This document shows, in pieces, positions 42,238-51,496 of a stretch of 64,000 nucleotides of DNA; position 1 is the first letter of the stretch, and the number at the start of each line of letters is the position of its first letter. The position numbers and the translations under genes were made by a program. Source of the DNA: Candidatus Saccharimonadota bacterium (lineage in GTDB: Bacteria; Patescibacteriota; Saccharimonadia; Saccharimonadales; UBA4665); the NCBI GenBank assembly GCA_028289245.1, contig JAQGGT010000004.1:124001-188000 (forward strand), read 5' to 3'. The notes beneath the pieces were generated by a model. The model made no database searches and was not told where the DNA came from. It saw only the letters and a list, made by a program, of their open reading frames with translations.

Positions 42238-42268
42238 AAAAAGCCGCTCTCGAGAGCGGCTTTTTGGC
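42238..42268 (-). terminator. Terminator after rplO
   Basis: AAAGCCGCTCTC/GAGAGCGGCTTT perfect stem followed by T-run on the minus strand, 16 nt past the L15 stop. It separates the L3-L15 transcript from secY. Confidence 0.92.
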
Positions 42269-42283
42269 AGCAGTCCGGAGAGA

Positions 42284-42778
42284 CTACTTTTTGGCGTCGG
42301 CTTTGGCTTCAGCACGTTTGGTGTTAACGATGGGACGGCCGAGGACGGCGGTCTTCTCGAAACTGCCGCCAGCGGCTTCGAGAGCGGCAATTGCCGACTT
42401 GCTGGCGTGGGGCAGCTTAACGGTGACGGCTTTGGTAAGCTCGCCCTTAGTTAGAAGCTTAACGCGAACGAAGGGGTTCGAAATGAGGTGTGCCTGAGCG
42501 AGCACTTCTGCATCAACGACTTTTGCGCCGAGGCTTTCCAGCTGCGCAGTGGAGACGTTTTCGGCCTTAACCTTGAGGCTACGGAAACCAGGCAGCTTTG
42601 GCAGTTTCTGCATGAGGGGGTTCTGGCCGCCGGCAAAACCTGGCTTGGCGCTTGAACCGGTACGAGCTTTTTGACCTTTGGTACCACGGCCAGCGGTCTT
42701 ACCCTGCCCAGCGGCAATACCGCGTCCTAGGCGTTTCGCCTGCTTCTTGGGTGCGGTTTGGAGTTCGTGATATTTCAT
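42284..42778 (-). CDS. rplO: 50S ribosomal protein L15
   Basis: 164 residues with the Gly-rich N-terminal (KRLGRGIAAGQGKTAGRGTKGQKAR) and a C-terminal extension (KRAEAKADAKK). Its start overlaps the S5 stop, leaving no room for rpmD (L30), a CPR trait. Confidence 0.97.
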   Translation of the reverse strand: MKYHELQTAPKKQAKRLGRGIAAGQGKTAGRGTKGQKARTGSSAKPGFAGGQNPLMQKLPKLPGFRSLKVKAENVSTAQLESLGAKVVDAEVLAQAHLISNPFVRVKLLTKGELTKAVTVKLPHASKSAIAALEAAGGSFEKTAVLGRPIVNTKRAEAKADAKK

Positions 42779-43398
42779 TATTTGGCCTCTTTCTTGGCAG
42801 CAGCTTTTTTAGGAGCAGCGGCTTTTTTTTCAACGCTCGTGATCCACTTGCTGGCTGGTACTAAGTGCTCGAGGGCCGCCAAGGTAGCGTAGGCCGTGTT
42901 AGTCTTGTTGGTTGAACCAAGCGATTTGCTGAGGGCGTTCTGGACACCGGCAACTTCGAGGATGGTCCGGACAACACCACCGGCGATTAGACCAGTACCG
43001 GCGCTGGCAGGTTTGAGTAGAATGTGAGCGCCGGAAACTTTTTGCTCGACCTCATGCGGCAATGTGCCCTTGTAGAGTGAGACGGTTACAAAGTTCTTTT
43101 TAGCGACTTCAACGGCTTTGGTAACAGCGGCGGTAACATCGGCGCCTTTGGCGCTACCGATACCGACTTTGTGCTTGCGGTCGCCGACTACGACGAGAGC
43201 GCGGAAACGGAAACGGCGGCCGCCTTTGACGACGCGGGCAACGCGGTCGATGTGCAAGGTACGCTCATCAAACTGCTTTTCTTCGGGTTGAATCTCCGGG
43301 CGACGGTTGCGACGGTCTTGCTGACCGCGGCCGCCACCATCACGACCACCTTGTGGTGCGCGAGTGGCTTGGGGAGCGGGGGTAGGTGCATCAGCCAT
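42778..43398 (-). CDS. rpsE: 30S ribosomal protein S5
   Basis: 206 residues from ATG at 43398, one base after L18's stop; the longer ORF overlaps L18. The S5 core (FDERTLHIDRVARVVKGGRRFRFRALVVVGD) is flanked by a 45-residue Gly/Arg/Gln-rich N-terminal extension and a Lys/Ala tail. Confidence 0.96.
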   Translation of the reverse strand: MADAPTPAPQATRAPQGGRDGGGRGQQDRRNRRPEIQPEEKQFDERTLHIDRVARVVKGGRRFRFRALVVVGDRKHKVGIGSAKGADVTAAVTKAVEVAKKNFVTVSLYKGTLPHEVEQKVSGAHILLKPASAGTGLIAGGVVRTILEVAGVQNALSKSLGSTNKTNTAYATLAALEHLVPASKWITSVEKKAAAPKKAAAKKEAK

Positions 43399-43399
43399 G

Positions 43400-43753
43400 T
43401 TAGAACTCCAATCCTGCTTTACGAGCAGCGTCTGCCAAAGCGGCGACGCGGCCATGATATAGTTTACCGTTTCGGTCGAAGACAACAGTGGTGATCTTGA
43501 GGGCTTTAGCCTTCTTGGCAATGTCCTCGCCGACCTTAGTGGCTTTCTCGGTCATTGTGCCGGTGGCTTTCTGACCAACGGTTGTGACGTAAGCCAGGGT
43601 TTTGCCATTGGTGTCGTCGATCAGCTGGGCGGTGACGTGCAGGTTGCTGATGAAAACGCTAAGGCGGGGACGCTCGGCGGTGCCGCTGACGACTGAACGA
43701 ATGCGGGCTTTGCGGAGTGTGCGGTTCTGTAGTTTTTTAGCTAGAATATTCAT
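43400..43753 (-). CDS. rplR: 50S ribosomal protein L18
   Basis: 117 residues. [31 protein letters not shown] and the ending [19 protein letters not shown] identify L18, a 5S rRNA-binding protein. Confidence 0.97.
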   Translation of the reverse strand: MNILAKKLQNRTLRKARIRSVVSGTAERPRLSVFISNLHVTAQLIDDTNGKTLAYVTTVGQKATGTMTEKATKVGEDIAKKAKALKITTVVFDRNGKLYHGRVAALADAARKAGLEF

Positions 43754-43755
43754 GA

Positions 43756-44295
43756 TTACTTGTCCTTACCGCTCTTACCGCTCTTGCGGATAATGCGTTC
43801 ACCTTCGTATTTAATACCCTTACCCTTGTAAGGTTCTGGTTTCTTGAGCGCCCGGATTTCGGCAGCCACCTGGCCGACCTGCTGCTTGCTGATGCCAGAG
43901 ACCGTAATGGTATTCTGTTCGGTGGTAGCAGTAATGCCGGCGGGGACCTTAAAGATCACGTCGTGCGAGAAGCCGAGGTTTAATTTGAGGTCGGCACCTT
44001 GGGTCGCAACACGATAACCAACACCGTTGATTTCGAGTTTCTTACTAAATCCGGTGCTTACACCGACAACCATGTTGTTGATGAGGGCGCGCATCAGGCC
44101 GTGCTTGGCGCGGTTCTTGGGCTCATCGTTGATGCGTGTCACGGTGAGAACACCGTCAGCTTGCGTGACATCGACACCCGGCATGGTGAACTGCGACAGC
44201 GTGCCCTTAGAGCCCGCGACCGTAATTTCTTCGGGAGTGATAGTGATTGTCACACCGCTCGGGATGGCGATCGGCAGTTTTCCTATACGACTCAT
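43756..44295 (-). CDS. rplF: 50S ribosomal protein L6
   Basis: 179 residues, [19 protein letters not shown] at the start and the C-terminal [15 protein letters not shown] block typical of L6, which sits near the sarcin-ricin loop. Confidence 0.97.
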   Translation of the reverse strand: MSRIGKLPIAIPSGVTITITPEEITVAGSKGTLSQFTMPGVDVTQADGVLTVTRINDEPKNRAKHGLMRALINNMVVGVSTGFSKKLEINGVGYRVATQGADLKLNLGFSHDVIFKVPAGITATTEQNTITVSGISKQQVGQVAAEIRALKKPEPYKGKGIKYEGERIIRKSGKSGKDK

Positions 44296-44314
44296 AGTAT
44301 TAAATCCTTAATCC

Positions 44315-44716
44315 TTAATAAACTTTACAAATTAATTCGCCGCCGATTTTGGCTTGCTTGGCAGCAGCGCCGGTCATGAGACCTTTGGAGGTCGAAACAA
44401 TGACCAAACCGCGACCGCGCATCACGACCGGAATGGCCTGTGAGTTAACGTAGTGTCGACGACCAGGCTTGCTCAAGCGAACGATTTCGGTAATGCGGGC
44501 GTTGCTGTCTTCTGGGAAGAGCGACAAAGTCATCTTCTTGCCGATAGTGGCGTCGTCGACTTGGACGCCGTCGATGAAATTGTTCTCCTTAAGGAGTTCG
44601 GCAACGGCCTGCTTAATATTGCTATGCGGCAGCGTGATCTCGTTCTTGCGAACGGCGATAGCGTTGCGGATGCGGCTGAGCATGTCAGCGATTGGGTCAG
44701 TTGAGGTTGTGCTCAT
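44315..44716 (-). CDS. rpsH: 30S ribosomal protein S8
   Basis: 133 residues. DPIADMLSRIRNAIAVRK, and the C-terminal GLVIVSTSKGLMTGAAAKQAKIGGELICKVY are S8 hallmarks. In other bacteria S8 represses the spc operon; no S8-type site was identified here. Confidence 0.97.
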   Translation of the reverse strand: MSTTSTDPIADMLSRIRNAIAVRKNEITLPHSNIKQAVAELLKENNFIDGVQVDDATIGKKMTLSLFPEDSNARITEIVRLSKPGRRHYVNSQAIPVVMRGRGLVIVSTSKGLMTGAAAKQAKIGGELICKVY

Positions 44717-44717
44717 A

Positions 44718-44987
44718 TTACCAGCTCGCTTTCGTTACGCCCGGGATTTCGCCCTTGCTGGCGTGCTCGCGGAATGAGATACGGCTCAGACCAAACTGGC
44801 GCATGTAGCCACGCGGGCGACCAGTCTCGATGCAGCGGTTAGTGAGCCGCGTGCGCGAGCTATTGCGTGGTAATTTGGCCAGACCTTCGAGATCACCCAG
44901 CTCTTTGAGTTCAGCACGCTTGGCGGCGTACTTGATGATCATGCGCTTGCGCTTTTCATCGCGGGCTATAATTGATTTCTTAGCCAT
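44718..44987 (-). CDS. rpsN: 30S ribosomal protein S14 (long, zinc-free form)
   Basis: 89 residues, the long C-minus form: [36 protein letters not shown]. One Cys only, so no zinc ribbon. Confidence 0.97.
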   Translation of the reverse strand: MAKKSIIARDEKRKRMIIKYAAKRAELKELGDLEGLAKLPRNSSRTRLTNRCIETGRPRGYMRQFGLSRISFREHASKGEIPGVTKASW

Positions 44988-45571
44988 TAGTTGTTCTCCT
45001 TCTCAAATGGCATGCCGAATTTCTCTAAGAGAACGCGGGCATGTGCCTTATCTTGGCATTTAACGACAAATACTACTTGCATACCGTGCACCGTGGTAGT
45101 TTCCTCAAAAGTTAACTCTGGGAATACCGACTGGTCAATCATACCGAGGCTGTAGTTACCCTGTTGGTCAAAAGCCTTGGCACTGACACCGTGAAAGTCA
45201 CGGAGACGGGGAATGACGATGGTGATCAGGCGATCAGCAAATTCGTACATACGGTCGCCGCGGAGTGTGACTTTGAGACCAATTTTGTTACCTTCGCGGA
45301 GCTTAAAGCCGGCAATGGAGTTCTTGGCGGTTGTCTGGACCGGTTCCTGACCGGTAATCTTGCGCAAGGTGTTAGTGGCAACTTCCATGATCTTCTTGTC
45401 GTCCTTGGCTTGACCAAGACCGACGTTGACAACAATCTTTTCGAGCTTTGGTACCTGGTGCGGGTTGTCGAGCGACAATTCCTTCAGAAGATCTTTGGCG
45501 ATCGTGTCGTTGTAGGCGGCGCGCAAGCGTACGGTCAACGGAGCGGCTGCTTTTTTAGTTGCGGTAGCCAT
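44987..45571 (-). CDS. rplE: 50S ribosomal protein L5
   Basis: 194 residues. [25 protein letters not shown] and [21 protein letters not shown] are conserved L5 blocks. Binds 5S rRNA and contacts P-site tRNA. Confidence 0.97.
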   Translation of the reverse strand: MATATKKAAAPLTVRLRAAYNDTIAKDLLKELSLDNPHQVPKLEKIVVNVGLGQAKDDKKIMEVATNTLRKITGQEPVQTTAKNSIAGFKLREGNKIGLKVTLRGDRMYEFADRLITIVIPRLRDFHGVSAKAFDQQGNYSLGMIDQSVFPELTFEETTTVHGMQVVFVVKCQDKAHARVLLEKFGMPFEKENN

Positions 45572-45918
45572 TACTTGATCTCCTTTCCGGTGCGCTTAAA
45601 CACCCGTGTTTTCTTACCATCTTCGGTGAGGTTGTAGCCGATGCGCGAAGCTTTTTTACTAGTTGGCTCCACGATGCTTACTTTGCTCACCCAGATCGGC
45701 TTAGTTAGTTCAACAATGGCGCCTTGGGGGTGGCTTTGGCTTGGCTTAACGTGCTTCTTGGCGATGTTCAAGCCCTCGACGGTAACTTTGTTGAGCAAGG
45801 GGTGAACGGCCAAAATAGTACCGGTCTTGCCCTTGTCTTTGCCGGCGCGAACGACGACAGTGTCGCCTTTCTTGAGGCGAATCTTGAATGGCTTCGTGTT
45901 CTTCACTTTTAGGCTCAT
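45571..45918 (-). CDS. rplX: 50S ribosomal protein L24
   Basis: 115 residues with the KOW motif (LKKGDTVVVRAGKDKGKTGTIL). Initiator protein of 50S assembly. Confidence 0.97.
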   Translation of the reverse strand: MSLKVKNTKPFKIRLKKGDTVVVRAGKDKGKTGTILAVHPLLNKVTVEGLNIAKKHVKPSQSHPQGAIVELTKPIWVSKVSIVEPTSKKASRIGYNLTEDGKKTRVFKRTGKEIK

Positions 45919-46286
45919 TAGAGGACCTCCGGTGCCAGCGAGATGATCTTGGCGTAGCCTTGGTCACGCAGTTCACGAGGAACTGGGCCAAAGATACGAG
46001 TCGCGCGTGGCAATTTATCTTCACCGATGATAACGGCAGCGTTGTCGTCGAACTTAATCGTCGAGCCATCTTTGCGGCGGATCTGGTCGCGGGTGCGAAC
46101 AACCACGGCGCGGACGACGGATTTCTTCTTAACGTTACCACTCGGATTAGCTTCTTTAACGGTGGCAACAATAACGTCACCAACGCGAGCGTAGCGGCGG
46201 CGGGTGCCACCAAGGACGCGGATGCACAAGATTTCCTTGGCACCACTGTTGTCACAGACGGTCAGGCGTGATTCTTGCTGGATCAT
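45918..46286 (-). CDS. rplN: 50S ribosomal protein L14
   Basis: 122 residues, [27 protein letters not shown] start and [26 protein letters not shown] end are unmistakable L14. Confidence 0.98.
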   Translation of the reverse strand: MIQQESRLTVCDNSGAKEILCIRVLGGTRRRYARVGDVIVATVKEANPSGNVKKKSVVRAVVVRTRDQIRRKDGSTIKFDDNAAVIIGEDKLPRATRIFGPVPRELRDQGYAKIISLAPEVL

Positions 46287-46612
46287 TATGCTTCCTCGCC
46301 TTCTTCCGCATCAGCTTTTGGCTTCTTGACGGCGGCGGCTGTTTTGAGAGCTTCTAGGGCATCTTCTCGCAAGGCGGGCTTCTCTAGAATTTCGCTGAGC
46401 TTAAAGTGCTTGCGGGCGCTGATGGGGCGAGTCTCGACAATAGCGACCTTGTCGCCAGTCTGAGCTTCATTGTTCTCATCGTGGGCCATGAACTTAGAGC
46501 TCACCGTGTACTGTTTGCGGTACAACGGATGAGTCTTACGAGTCTGGACCGTCACGACGATGGTCTTGTCACCCTTGCTGGATGACACGGTACCGATAAT
46601 AGTTCGTGGCAT
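46286..46612 (-). CDS. rpsQ: 30S ribosomal protein S17
   Basis: 108 residues. OB-fold core ([29 protein letters not shown]) plus an acidic/Ala-rich C-terminal extension of about 25 residues. Confidence 0.96.
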   Translation of the reverse strand: MPRTIIGTVSSSKGDKTIVVTVQTRKTHPLYRKQYTVSSKFMAHDENNEAQTGDKVAIVETRPISARKHFKLSEILEKPALREDALEALKTAAAVKKPKADAEEGEEA

Positions 46613-46812
46613 TAGATGTTCTCCTTAATCAGCTGCTCGCTGAGCACAGTCAGGACGCGAGCTAGATCTTTGCGCTTAGTGCGGATGATTCGAACGTTCT
46701 GGACTTCGCCCATGTGCAGGCGACGTTTCAGCTCGGTAATCTCCTCGCGCAGTTTATTACTTTCGTCGGCAAGTTCCGAAGTTGATAGTTTGCGGATTTC
46801 AGCAATTTTCAT
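46612..46812 (-). CDS. rpmC: 50S ribosomal protein L29
   Basis: 66 residues: two-helix protein (IRKLSTSELADESNKLREEITELKRR, VRIIRTKRKDLARVLTVLSEQ). Lies at the peptide exit tunnel. Confidence 0.96.
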   Translation of the reverse strand: MKIAEIRKLSTSELADESNKLREEITELKRRLHMGEVQNVRIIRTKRKDLARVLTVLSEQLIKENI

Positions 46813-46814
46813 GA

Positions 46815-47228
46815 CTATGACTCCTCTCGAACCAGGAACTTGGTTTTAACAGGCAGCTTGTGGGCCGCAAGACGCATGGCTTCACGGGCAACTTCTTCGC
46901 TCACACCTTGCATTTCAAACATGATGGTGCCGGGGCGAACTTTGGCGACGAAGAATTCCGGTGAACCCTTACCAGAACCCATTTTAACGTCCAGTGGCTT
47001 GCGGGTAACGGCAATGTGCGGGAAGATACGGATCCAGATTTTACCGCCACGCTTAATGTAGCGGGTCATGGCCTGACGAGAAGCTTCAATTTGGCGCGAG
47101 GTGATGCGCTCGTGGCCTTGCGCCTGAAGGGCGTAGTCACCAAAGGCGATGTAGTTGCCACTGGTAGCAACGCCTCGGATTTTGCCCTTGCGGATGCGGC
47201 GGAATTTAGTGCGTTTTGGCATTAACAT
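46815..47228 (-). CDS. rplP: 50S ribosomal protein L16
   Basis: 137 residues. [19 protein letters not shown] start (the usual L16 form, so 47228 rather than the internal Met) and [22 protein letters not shown] are typical. Confidence 0.97.
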   Translation of the reverse strand: MLMPKRTKFRRIRKGKIRGVATSGNYIAFGDYALQAQGHERITSRQIEASRQAMTRYIKRGGKIWIRIFPHIAVTRKPLDVKMGSGKGSPEFFVAKVRPGTIMFEMQGVSEEVAREAMRLAAHKLPVKTKFLVREES

Positions 47229-47229
47229 C

Positions 47230-47859
47230 TTAGAGTACCTCGCCCTTGTAGATCCAGACCTTTACACCGATAATGCCGGCGACGGTCTGGGCGTTAACCT
47301 GTGCGTAGTCAATGTCGGCACGGATAGTGTGCAGTGGCACTGATCCTTGGACTTCTTTTTCGGTGCGGCTCATTTCAGCGCCGTTCAAACGACCGGCGAC
47401 CTGGATACGAATACCGAGAGCGCCACCGCGCATGGTAGCTGCCGAAGCAGACTTGATAGCCCGGCGGAAGCTCATGCGGCGCTCCAGCTGGTGCGCGATG
47501 TTCTCGGCGACCAATTTGGCGTACATGTCCGGCTTCTTAACTTCTTCGATGTTGACCCGGACAGGTGTCTGGTAAATTTTCTCGATAGCTTGCTTGAGCT
47601 CGGTAGCACCGGCACCGCCGCGACCGATCACAACGCCGGCCTTAGCGGTAGCGATAGTCACGGTAACGAGGTTTGGTGTGCGCGAGATGTCTACCTTGTT
47701 GATAGCGGCACGGCTGCCAAGCTTCTTAGAGATCAAGCGGCGAACGGCGAGATCATCCTTAAGATAGGCGGCGTAGTTGCGCTTGTCGGCGAACCAACGG
47801 CTGCGCCAGTCTTTGTTGACCTGGAGACGCATGCTGATTGGATTTACTTTCTGACCCAT
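47230..47859 (-). CDS. rpsC: 30S ribosomal protein S3
   Basis: 209 residues: KH domain with [14 protein letters not shown] and the C-terminal [38 protein letters not shown] block. Slightly shorter than the E. coli protein, lacking its tail. Confidence 0.97.
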   Translation of the reverse strand: MGQKVNPISMRLQVNKDWRSRWFADKRNYAAYLKDDLAVRRLISKKLGSRAAINKVDISRTPNLVTVTIATAKAGVVIGRGGAGATELKQAIEKIYQTPVRVNIEEVKKPDMYAKLVAENIAHQLERRMSFRRAIKSASAATMRGGALGIRIQVAGRLNGAEMSRTEKEVQGSVPLHTIRADIDYAQVNAQTVAGIIGVKVWIYKGEVL

Positions 47860-48251
47860 TACTTTGTCTCCTTTTCTACTACTGGTTTAGCCGCAGCGGC
47901 TGGTTTCTTAGTCTCGCGGAGTTCGCCGTCGACGACAACCCGGATGTGGCTACTACGCTTCATGAACGGCAGTGCACGGCCGTGGGCGGCGGGACGGTAA
48001 CGCTTGAGGCGAGGACCGTGCGTAACGCTGATCTCAACGATGCGGAGGGTGTTTGGCTTGTAACCGTGGTTGTGATCGGCGTTGGCCTTGGCACTTGCGA
48101 TAACCTTAATAACTGGTGAGGCACTACGACGGGGCGTGTGCTCGAGAATGGTGAGCGCGTCTTCGACGGTGCGGCCACGAACAAGCGCAGCAACGACTGC
48201 GACTTTTCGGGGGCTCATCTGGACGCCTTTGGCGACTGCTTTAACTGACAT
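47859..48251 (-). CDS. rplV: 50S ribosomal protein L22
   Basis: 130 residues. VQMSPRKVAVVAALVRGRTVEDALTIL and the beta-hairpin region RLKRYRPAAHGRALPFMKRSSHIRVVV that lines the exit tunnel. Short Lys/Ala tail. Confidence 0.97.
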   Translation of the reverse strand: MSVKAVAKGVQMSPRKVAVVAALVRGRTVEDALTILEHTPRRSASPVIKVIASAKANADHNHGYKPNTLRIVEISVTHGPRLKRYRPAAHGRALPFMKRSSHIRVVVDGELRETKKPAAAAKPVVEKETK

Positions 48252-48254
48252 GGT

Positions 48255-48527
48255 CTACTTCCCCTTCGCTAACTTACCGCCGTGCGAGCGGAATTTACGG
48301 GTGGGACTAAATTCGCCAAGCTTGTGACCAACCATGTTCTCGGTGACGAATACTGGCACGTGGACTTTACCGTTGTGAACGGCGATGGTACGACCGACAA
48401 ACTCAGGCGAGATTGTGCTAGCACGGGCCCAGGTCTTGATGATGGTACGATCGTCACTCCCAAGGGCGTTAACCTTCTTGGAAAGTTTGAAATCGATAAA
48501 TGGTCCTTTTTTTAGTGAACGACTCAT
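48255..48527 (-). CDS. rpsS: 30S ribosomal protein S19
   Basis: 90 residues from ATG at 48527; the longer ORF overlaps rpl[20 protein letters not shown] and [16 protein letters not shown] are S19 signatures. Confidence 0.97.
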   Translation of the reverse strand: MSRSLKKGPFIDFKLSKKVNALGSDDRTIIKTWARASTISPEFVGRTIAVHNGKVHVPVFVTENMVGHKLGEFSPTRKFRSHGGKLAKGK

Positions 48528-48529
48528 AC

Positions 48530-49384
48530 TTATTTCCTCTTCGCCGAGTGACGGCTTCTTACGATCATATTGTTGGTGCTCTTGCGGCGACGAGTCTTGA
48601 AACCAAGTGTCTTCTGACCCCAAGGAGTCTTTGGTGCCGAACCGTGGTTCTTACCACCACCGATACCGTGACGGCCACCATCACCACCACCATGTGGGTG
48701 ATCGGCGGCGTTCATGACGACACCACGGACGCCGGGGCGCTTACCGAGGTGACGGTTGCGGCCGGCTTTACCGATCTTGATGTTTTGGTGCTGCTCGTTA
48801 CCGAGGACACCGATGCTGGCGCTACAGTTCTCATTAATCAGGCGGACTTCCCCGCTCGGCAAACGAACCTGAGCGTAGCCGTTTTCGCGGCCCATCAGCT
48901 GAGCGCTGTTGCCAGCCGAACGAACCATCTGGGCACCTTTGCCGAGGTGGATCTCGATGGCGTGGATGGTACTACCAATTGGGATGTTCTTGATGGGCAG
49001 ACGATTACCGATTTCGATAGCGGCTTCGGCGCCACTGGTCATAGTTTGGCCAATCTGGATACCCTTGGGGGCTAAGATGTAGTGGTAGACGCCGTTAGCT
49101 TCTTTGACACGAGCGATACGAGCGGCACGGTTTGGATCGTATTCGATGTGCTCGACGGTAACGGTAGTGCCGGCAGCCAGATTGAAGTTAACGATTCGGT
49201 AAAACTTCTTGGCACCGCCACCCTTGTGGCGAGTGGTAATGCGGCCTTGGTTGTTGCGGCCGTTACCGCGGCGCTTGGCGACGAGGAGCGAGCGCAGGGG
49301 CTTCTTGGTAGTGATACCATCGAAGTCCTGGCTGGTCATACCACGGCGGCCAGGGGTAGTTGGGTTATATTGCTTGAGTGGCAT
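48530..49384 (-). CDS. rplB: 50S ribosomal protein L2
   Basis: 284 residues. [41 protein letters not shown]-type block and DHPHGGGDG (peptidyl-transferase-proximal His) identify L2. Confidence 0.97.
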   Translation of the reverse strand: MPLKQYNPTTPGRRGMTSQDFDGITTKKPLRSLLVAKRRGNGRNNQGRITTRHKGGGAKKFYRIVNFNLAAGTTVTVEHIEYDPNRAARIARVKEANGVYHYILAPKGIQIGQTMTSGAEAAIEIGNRLPIKNIPIGSTIHAIEIHLGKGAQMVRSAGNSAQLMGRENGYAQVRLPSGEVRLINENCSASIGVLGNEQHQNIKIGKAGRNRHLGKRPGVRGVVMNAADHPHGGGDGGRHGIGGGKNHGSAPKTPWGQKTLGFKTRRRKSTNNMIVRSRHSAKRK

Positions 49385-49386
49385 GG

Positions 49387-49821
49387 CTACTTGTCCTCTT
49401 CTTTCTTAGCGGTTCGGCGAAGACCGCGGCGGGCGGGCTTAGCCTCTTTGGCGGCTTGCTTTTCAGTGACCTTGGCGATTTTTTCTTGGGTCTCTTGCTC
49501 TTGAGCGGCCGCTTCGTCAATGGCAGCAAACAGCGGCAGGCTAAAACCTTCGGCTAAGGTGACATAGGCCTTCTTGACGTCGGAGCGCTTACCGGTAGCG
49601 TTCATCGAGCGCTTACCGTTGATACTGATGGTGCGCTTGGCTTTACCTTCTTGGTTGGTAATGTTGACGGCGGTAACCTTAACCTCAAATTGAGCTTCGA
49701 CGGCCCGTGCCACCGAGTGCTTGTTGACGTCGCTAGGAACAATGAAGGCGTACACGCGCTTTTCACTCATGGCGTAGGTCTTTTCGCTGAGATGCGGTTT
49801 GAGAGCGATAGTTTTACTCAT
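49387..49821 (-). CDS. rplW: 50S ribosomal protein L23
   Basis: 144 residues: usual core (LKPHLSEKTYAMSEKRVYAFIVPSDVNKHSVARAVEAQFEVKV) plus a 45-residue charged C-terminal tail rich in Gln/Glu/Lys. L23 is the SRP and trigger-factor docking site. Confidence 0.95.
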   Translation of the reverse strand: MSKTIALKPHLSEKTYAMSEKRVYAFIVPSDVNKHSVARAVEAQFEVKVTAVNITNQEGKAKRTISINGKRSMNATGKRSDVKKAYVTLAEGFSLPLFAAIDEAAAQEQETQEKIAKVTEKQAAKEAKPARRGLRRTAKKEEDK

Positions 49822-50457
49822 CTATTTCTCCTCTCCGAGCCAGTCTTTAATAATATCGAGCGACGGCTTAGTGATTAGCACTGTGTCGGCGTTGAGGACA
49901 TTGAATACGTTGATGTACTTGGCCGAAACAACAATGACGTTGCTGAGGTTTTGGGAAGCCTGGATCAGCTCGGGGGTCTTCGCGTCGGTAACAATGAGAA
50001 CATTACGCACAGCGCCGACTTTCGTAAGCAGGCTGGCTAGTTCGTTCGTCTTGCCACTCGACGGCAGTGACTCGATAACCGTAACTTTGTTGTCGGCAGC
50101 GCTTAAGCTGAGCGCTTGGCGAATAGCTAGGCGCTTGGCCTTGGTGTTGAGCTGCTTAACATAGTTTTCTTGGCCGGTTGGGCCAAACGCAATACCACCA
50201 CCGCGCCAGATTGGGTTACGGGATGAACCGAAACGTGCTCGGCCGGTACCCTTTTGCTTCCAAGGCTTGCGGCCACCACCGCTGACCAGACCGCGGGTCT
50301 TGGTGACGGCGAGGTTCTCACGGCTGTTGCTTAGGTAGGTATCATAGGCAAGCTTGAGGAGCTCGTGGTTCTTGGGGGTAACGCTAAAGACGCTGGCGTC
50401 GAGCTTAGCGGCAGTCGTGGCCTTGGCGCCAGCTTTGGTAAAGGTTGCAATAGCCAT
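49822..50457 (-). CDS. rplD: 50S ribosomal protein L4
   Basis: 211 residues. The tunnel loop is present as GGGRKPWKQKGTGRARFGSSRNPIWRGGG. L4 is the classical autoregulator of the S10 operon in proteobacteria. Confidence 0.97.
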   Translation of the reverse strand: MAIATFTKAGAKATTAAKLDASVFSVTPKNHELLKLAYDTYLSNSRENLAVTKTRGLVSGGGRKPWKQKGTGRARFGSSRNPIWRGGGIAFGPTGQENYVKQLNTKAKRLAIRQALSLSAADNKVTVIESLPSSGKTNELASLLTKVGAVRNVLIVTDAKTPELIQASQNLSNVIVVSAKYINVFNVLNADTVLITKPSLDIIKDWLGEEK

Positions 50458-51071
50458 TACTTGACCCCTTTCAAAATAACAATGCTCTTGCGTGGACCTG
50501 GTACGGCACCGGTAACGCCGATGACGTTGTGCTCGAGGTCGACAAGAGCGATTTTTAGATTCTGGACGGTAACTTGGACGTTGCCCATCTGGCCGGCCAT
50601 TTTCTTACCCTTAAAGATGTGCTGCGGATACATCGAACCGATAGAACCAACTTTACGGGTGTTACCCTTACCGCCGTGCGTTTTGCGCTGGCGGTGGAAG
50701 TTGTGGCGCTTGATAGTACCGGCCCAACCCTTACCCTTGCTCGTGCCGGTAACATCGACGACATCACCAACACTAAAAACGTCGGCGCTTAATTTTGCAC
50801 CGACGCTTAATTCTTCTTCGATTTCGTCCACGCGGACTTCGCGGATAATCTTGGGCATAGCACCAGAGGCCTTCACGTGGCCGGCGACACTCTTAGAGAC
50901 ATGCTTCGCCACTTCCGTACCGAGCTGTACGGCGGTATAGCCGTCTTTTTCGTCTGTTTTGTGGCTGATGACAGTATGGTCACCGACCGAAAGTAAGGTA
51001 ATAGCCTGCATAGCGCCATCTTCTGCGATGGTGCTGAGCATGCCAACTTTACGAGTAATAAGTGTTTTCAT
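50457..51071 (-). CDS. rplC: 50S ribosomal protein L3
   Basis: 204 residues. VGDVVDVTGTSKGKGWAGTIKRHNF, THGGKGNTRKVGSIG and MAGQMGN are conserved L3 blocks. First gene of this transcript because rpsJ (S10) is displaced 3.4 kb upstream by inserted genes. Confidence 0.97.
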   Translation of the reverse strand: MKTLITRKVGMLSTIAEDGAMQAITLLSVGDHTVISHKTDEKDGYTAVQLGTEVAKHVSKSVAGHVKASGAMPKIIREVRVDEIEEELSVGAKLSADVFSVGDVVDVTGTSKGKGWAGTIKRHNFHRQRKTHGGKGNTRKVGSIGSMYPQHIFKGKKMAGQMGNVQVTVQNLKIALVDLEHNVIGVTGAVPGPRKSIVILKGVK

Positions 51072-51223
51072 GGGGTCCTTTTATTAGTTAGTGGTCAGCT
51101 TGTTCGCCCGCTTGCACGCCGAAGGCTGACATAAAAATGCTTGGTGACTGCTGGTTTCTACCTCTGTTGCGGAGGTGACCTTTGCTAGTACGCCAAGTCT
51201 TGTTCTCAAAAAGATACCTTAAC
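51072..51223 (-). promoter_or_regulatory. Structured 5' leader of the L3 transcript
   Basis: About 150 nt between promoter and rplC. By eye it holds a hairpin of the GTCAGC/GCTGAC type and a CCTC/GAGG hairpin. Ribosome-binding site AAAGGA precedes ATG. A ribosomal-protein autoregulatory site is possible but no known class is matched. Confidence 0.4.
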
Positions 51224-51253
51224 AGATTACCATGCGGATGTTACTCCTGTCAA
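51224..51253 (-). promoter_or_regulatory. Promoter of the L3 (S10-spc) transcript
   Basis: Perfect TTGACA (51248-51253), an 18-nt spacer and TAATCT (51224-51229) on the minus strand. It replaces the usual promoter upstream of S10. Confidence 0.75.
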
Positions 51254-51303
51254 TGTGTTGCAAATATTACTTTTACGTTCGCCCTTCTCCTGCATAAGAA
51301 CTA

Positions 51304-51332
51304 TTGATAAAGATCACAGTTTGTGTTATAAT
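51304..51332 (+). promoter_or_regulatory. Plus-strand promoter upstream of the lipoprotein cassette
   Basis: TTGATA (51304-51309), a 17-nt spacer and perfect TATAAT (51327-51332). It lies outside the cassette, 46 nt before the left inverted repeat, and can drive the lipoprotein gene. Confidence 0.75.
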
Positions 51333-51397
51333 CTAGCGACCGCTTCGAGGCAGTTTTGCATCGGCGGCATTGAACCTTGACAGTTAGATGCGCCACT

Positions 51398-51445
51398 GAG
51401 GTAAGAACTGCTTTGTTTATATATAGACCACGCAGCTCTTACCTC
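51398..51445 (+). repeat. Hairpin at the head of cassette 1
   Basis: GAGGTAAGAACTGC and GCAGCTCTTACCTC form a 14-bp stem with one mismatch and a 20-base AT-rich loop, just inside the left terminal repeat. Confidence 0.7.
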
Positions 51446-51496
51446 AATTTGGTGAGAAACGCAGCCCCGCCCCTCCTCCTTCAGAATGGATGCATC

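Noticed and set aside
51377-51392. TTGACA at cassette ends as a -35 promoter element
   Set aside because: At none of the four gene-start ends does a good -10 follow at 16-18 nt, so the shared TTNACA is better seen as an end motif.
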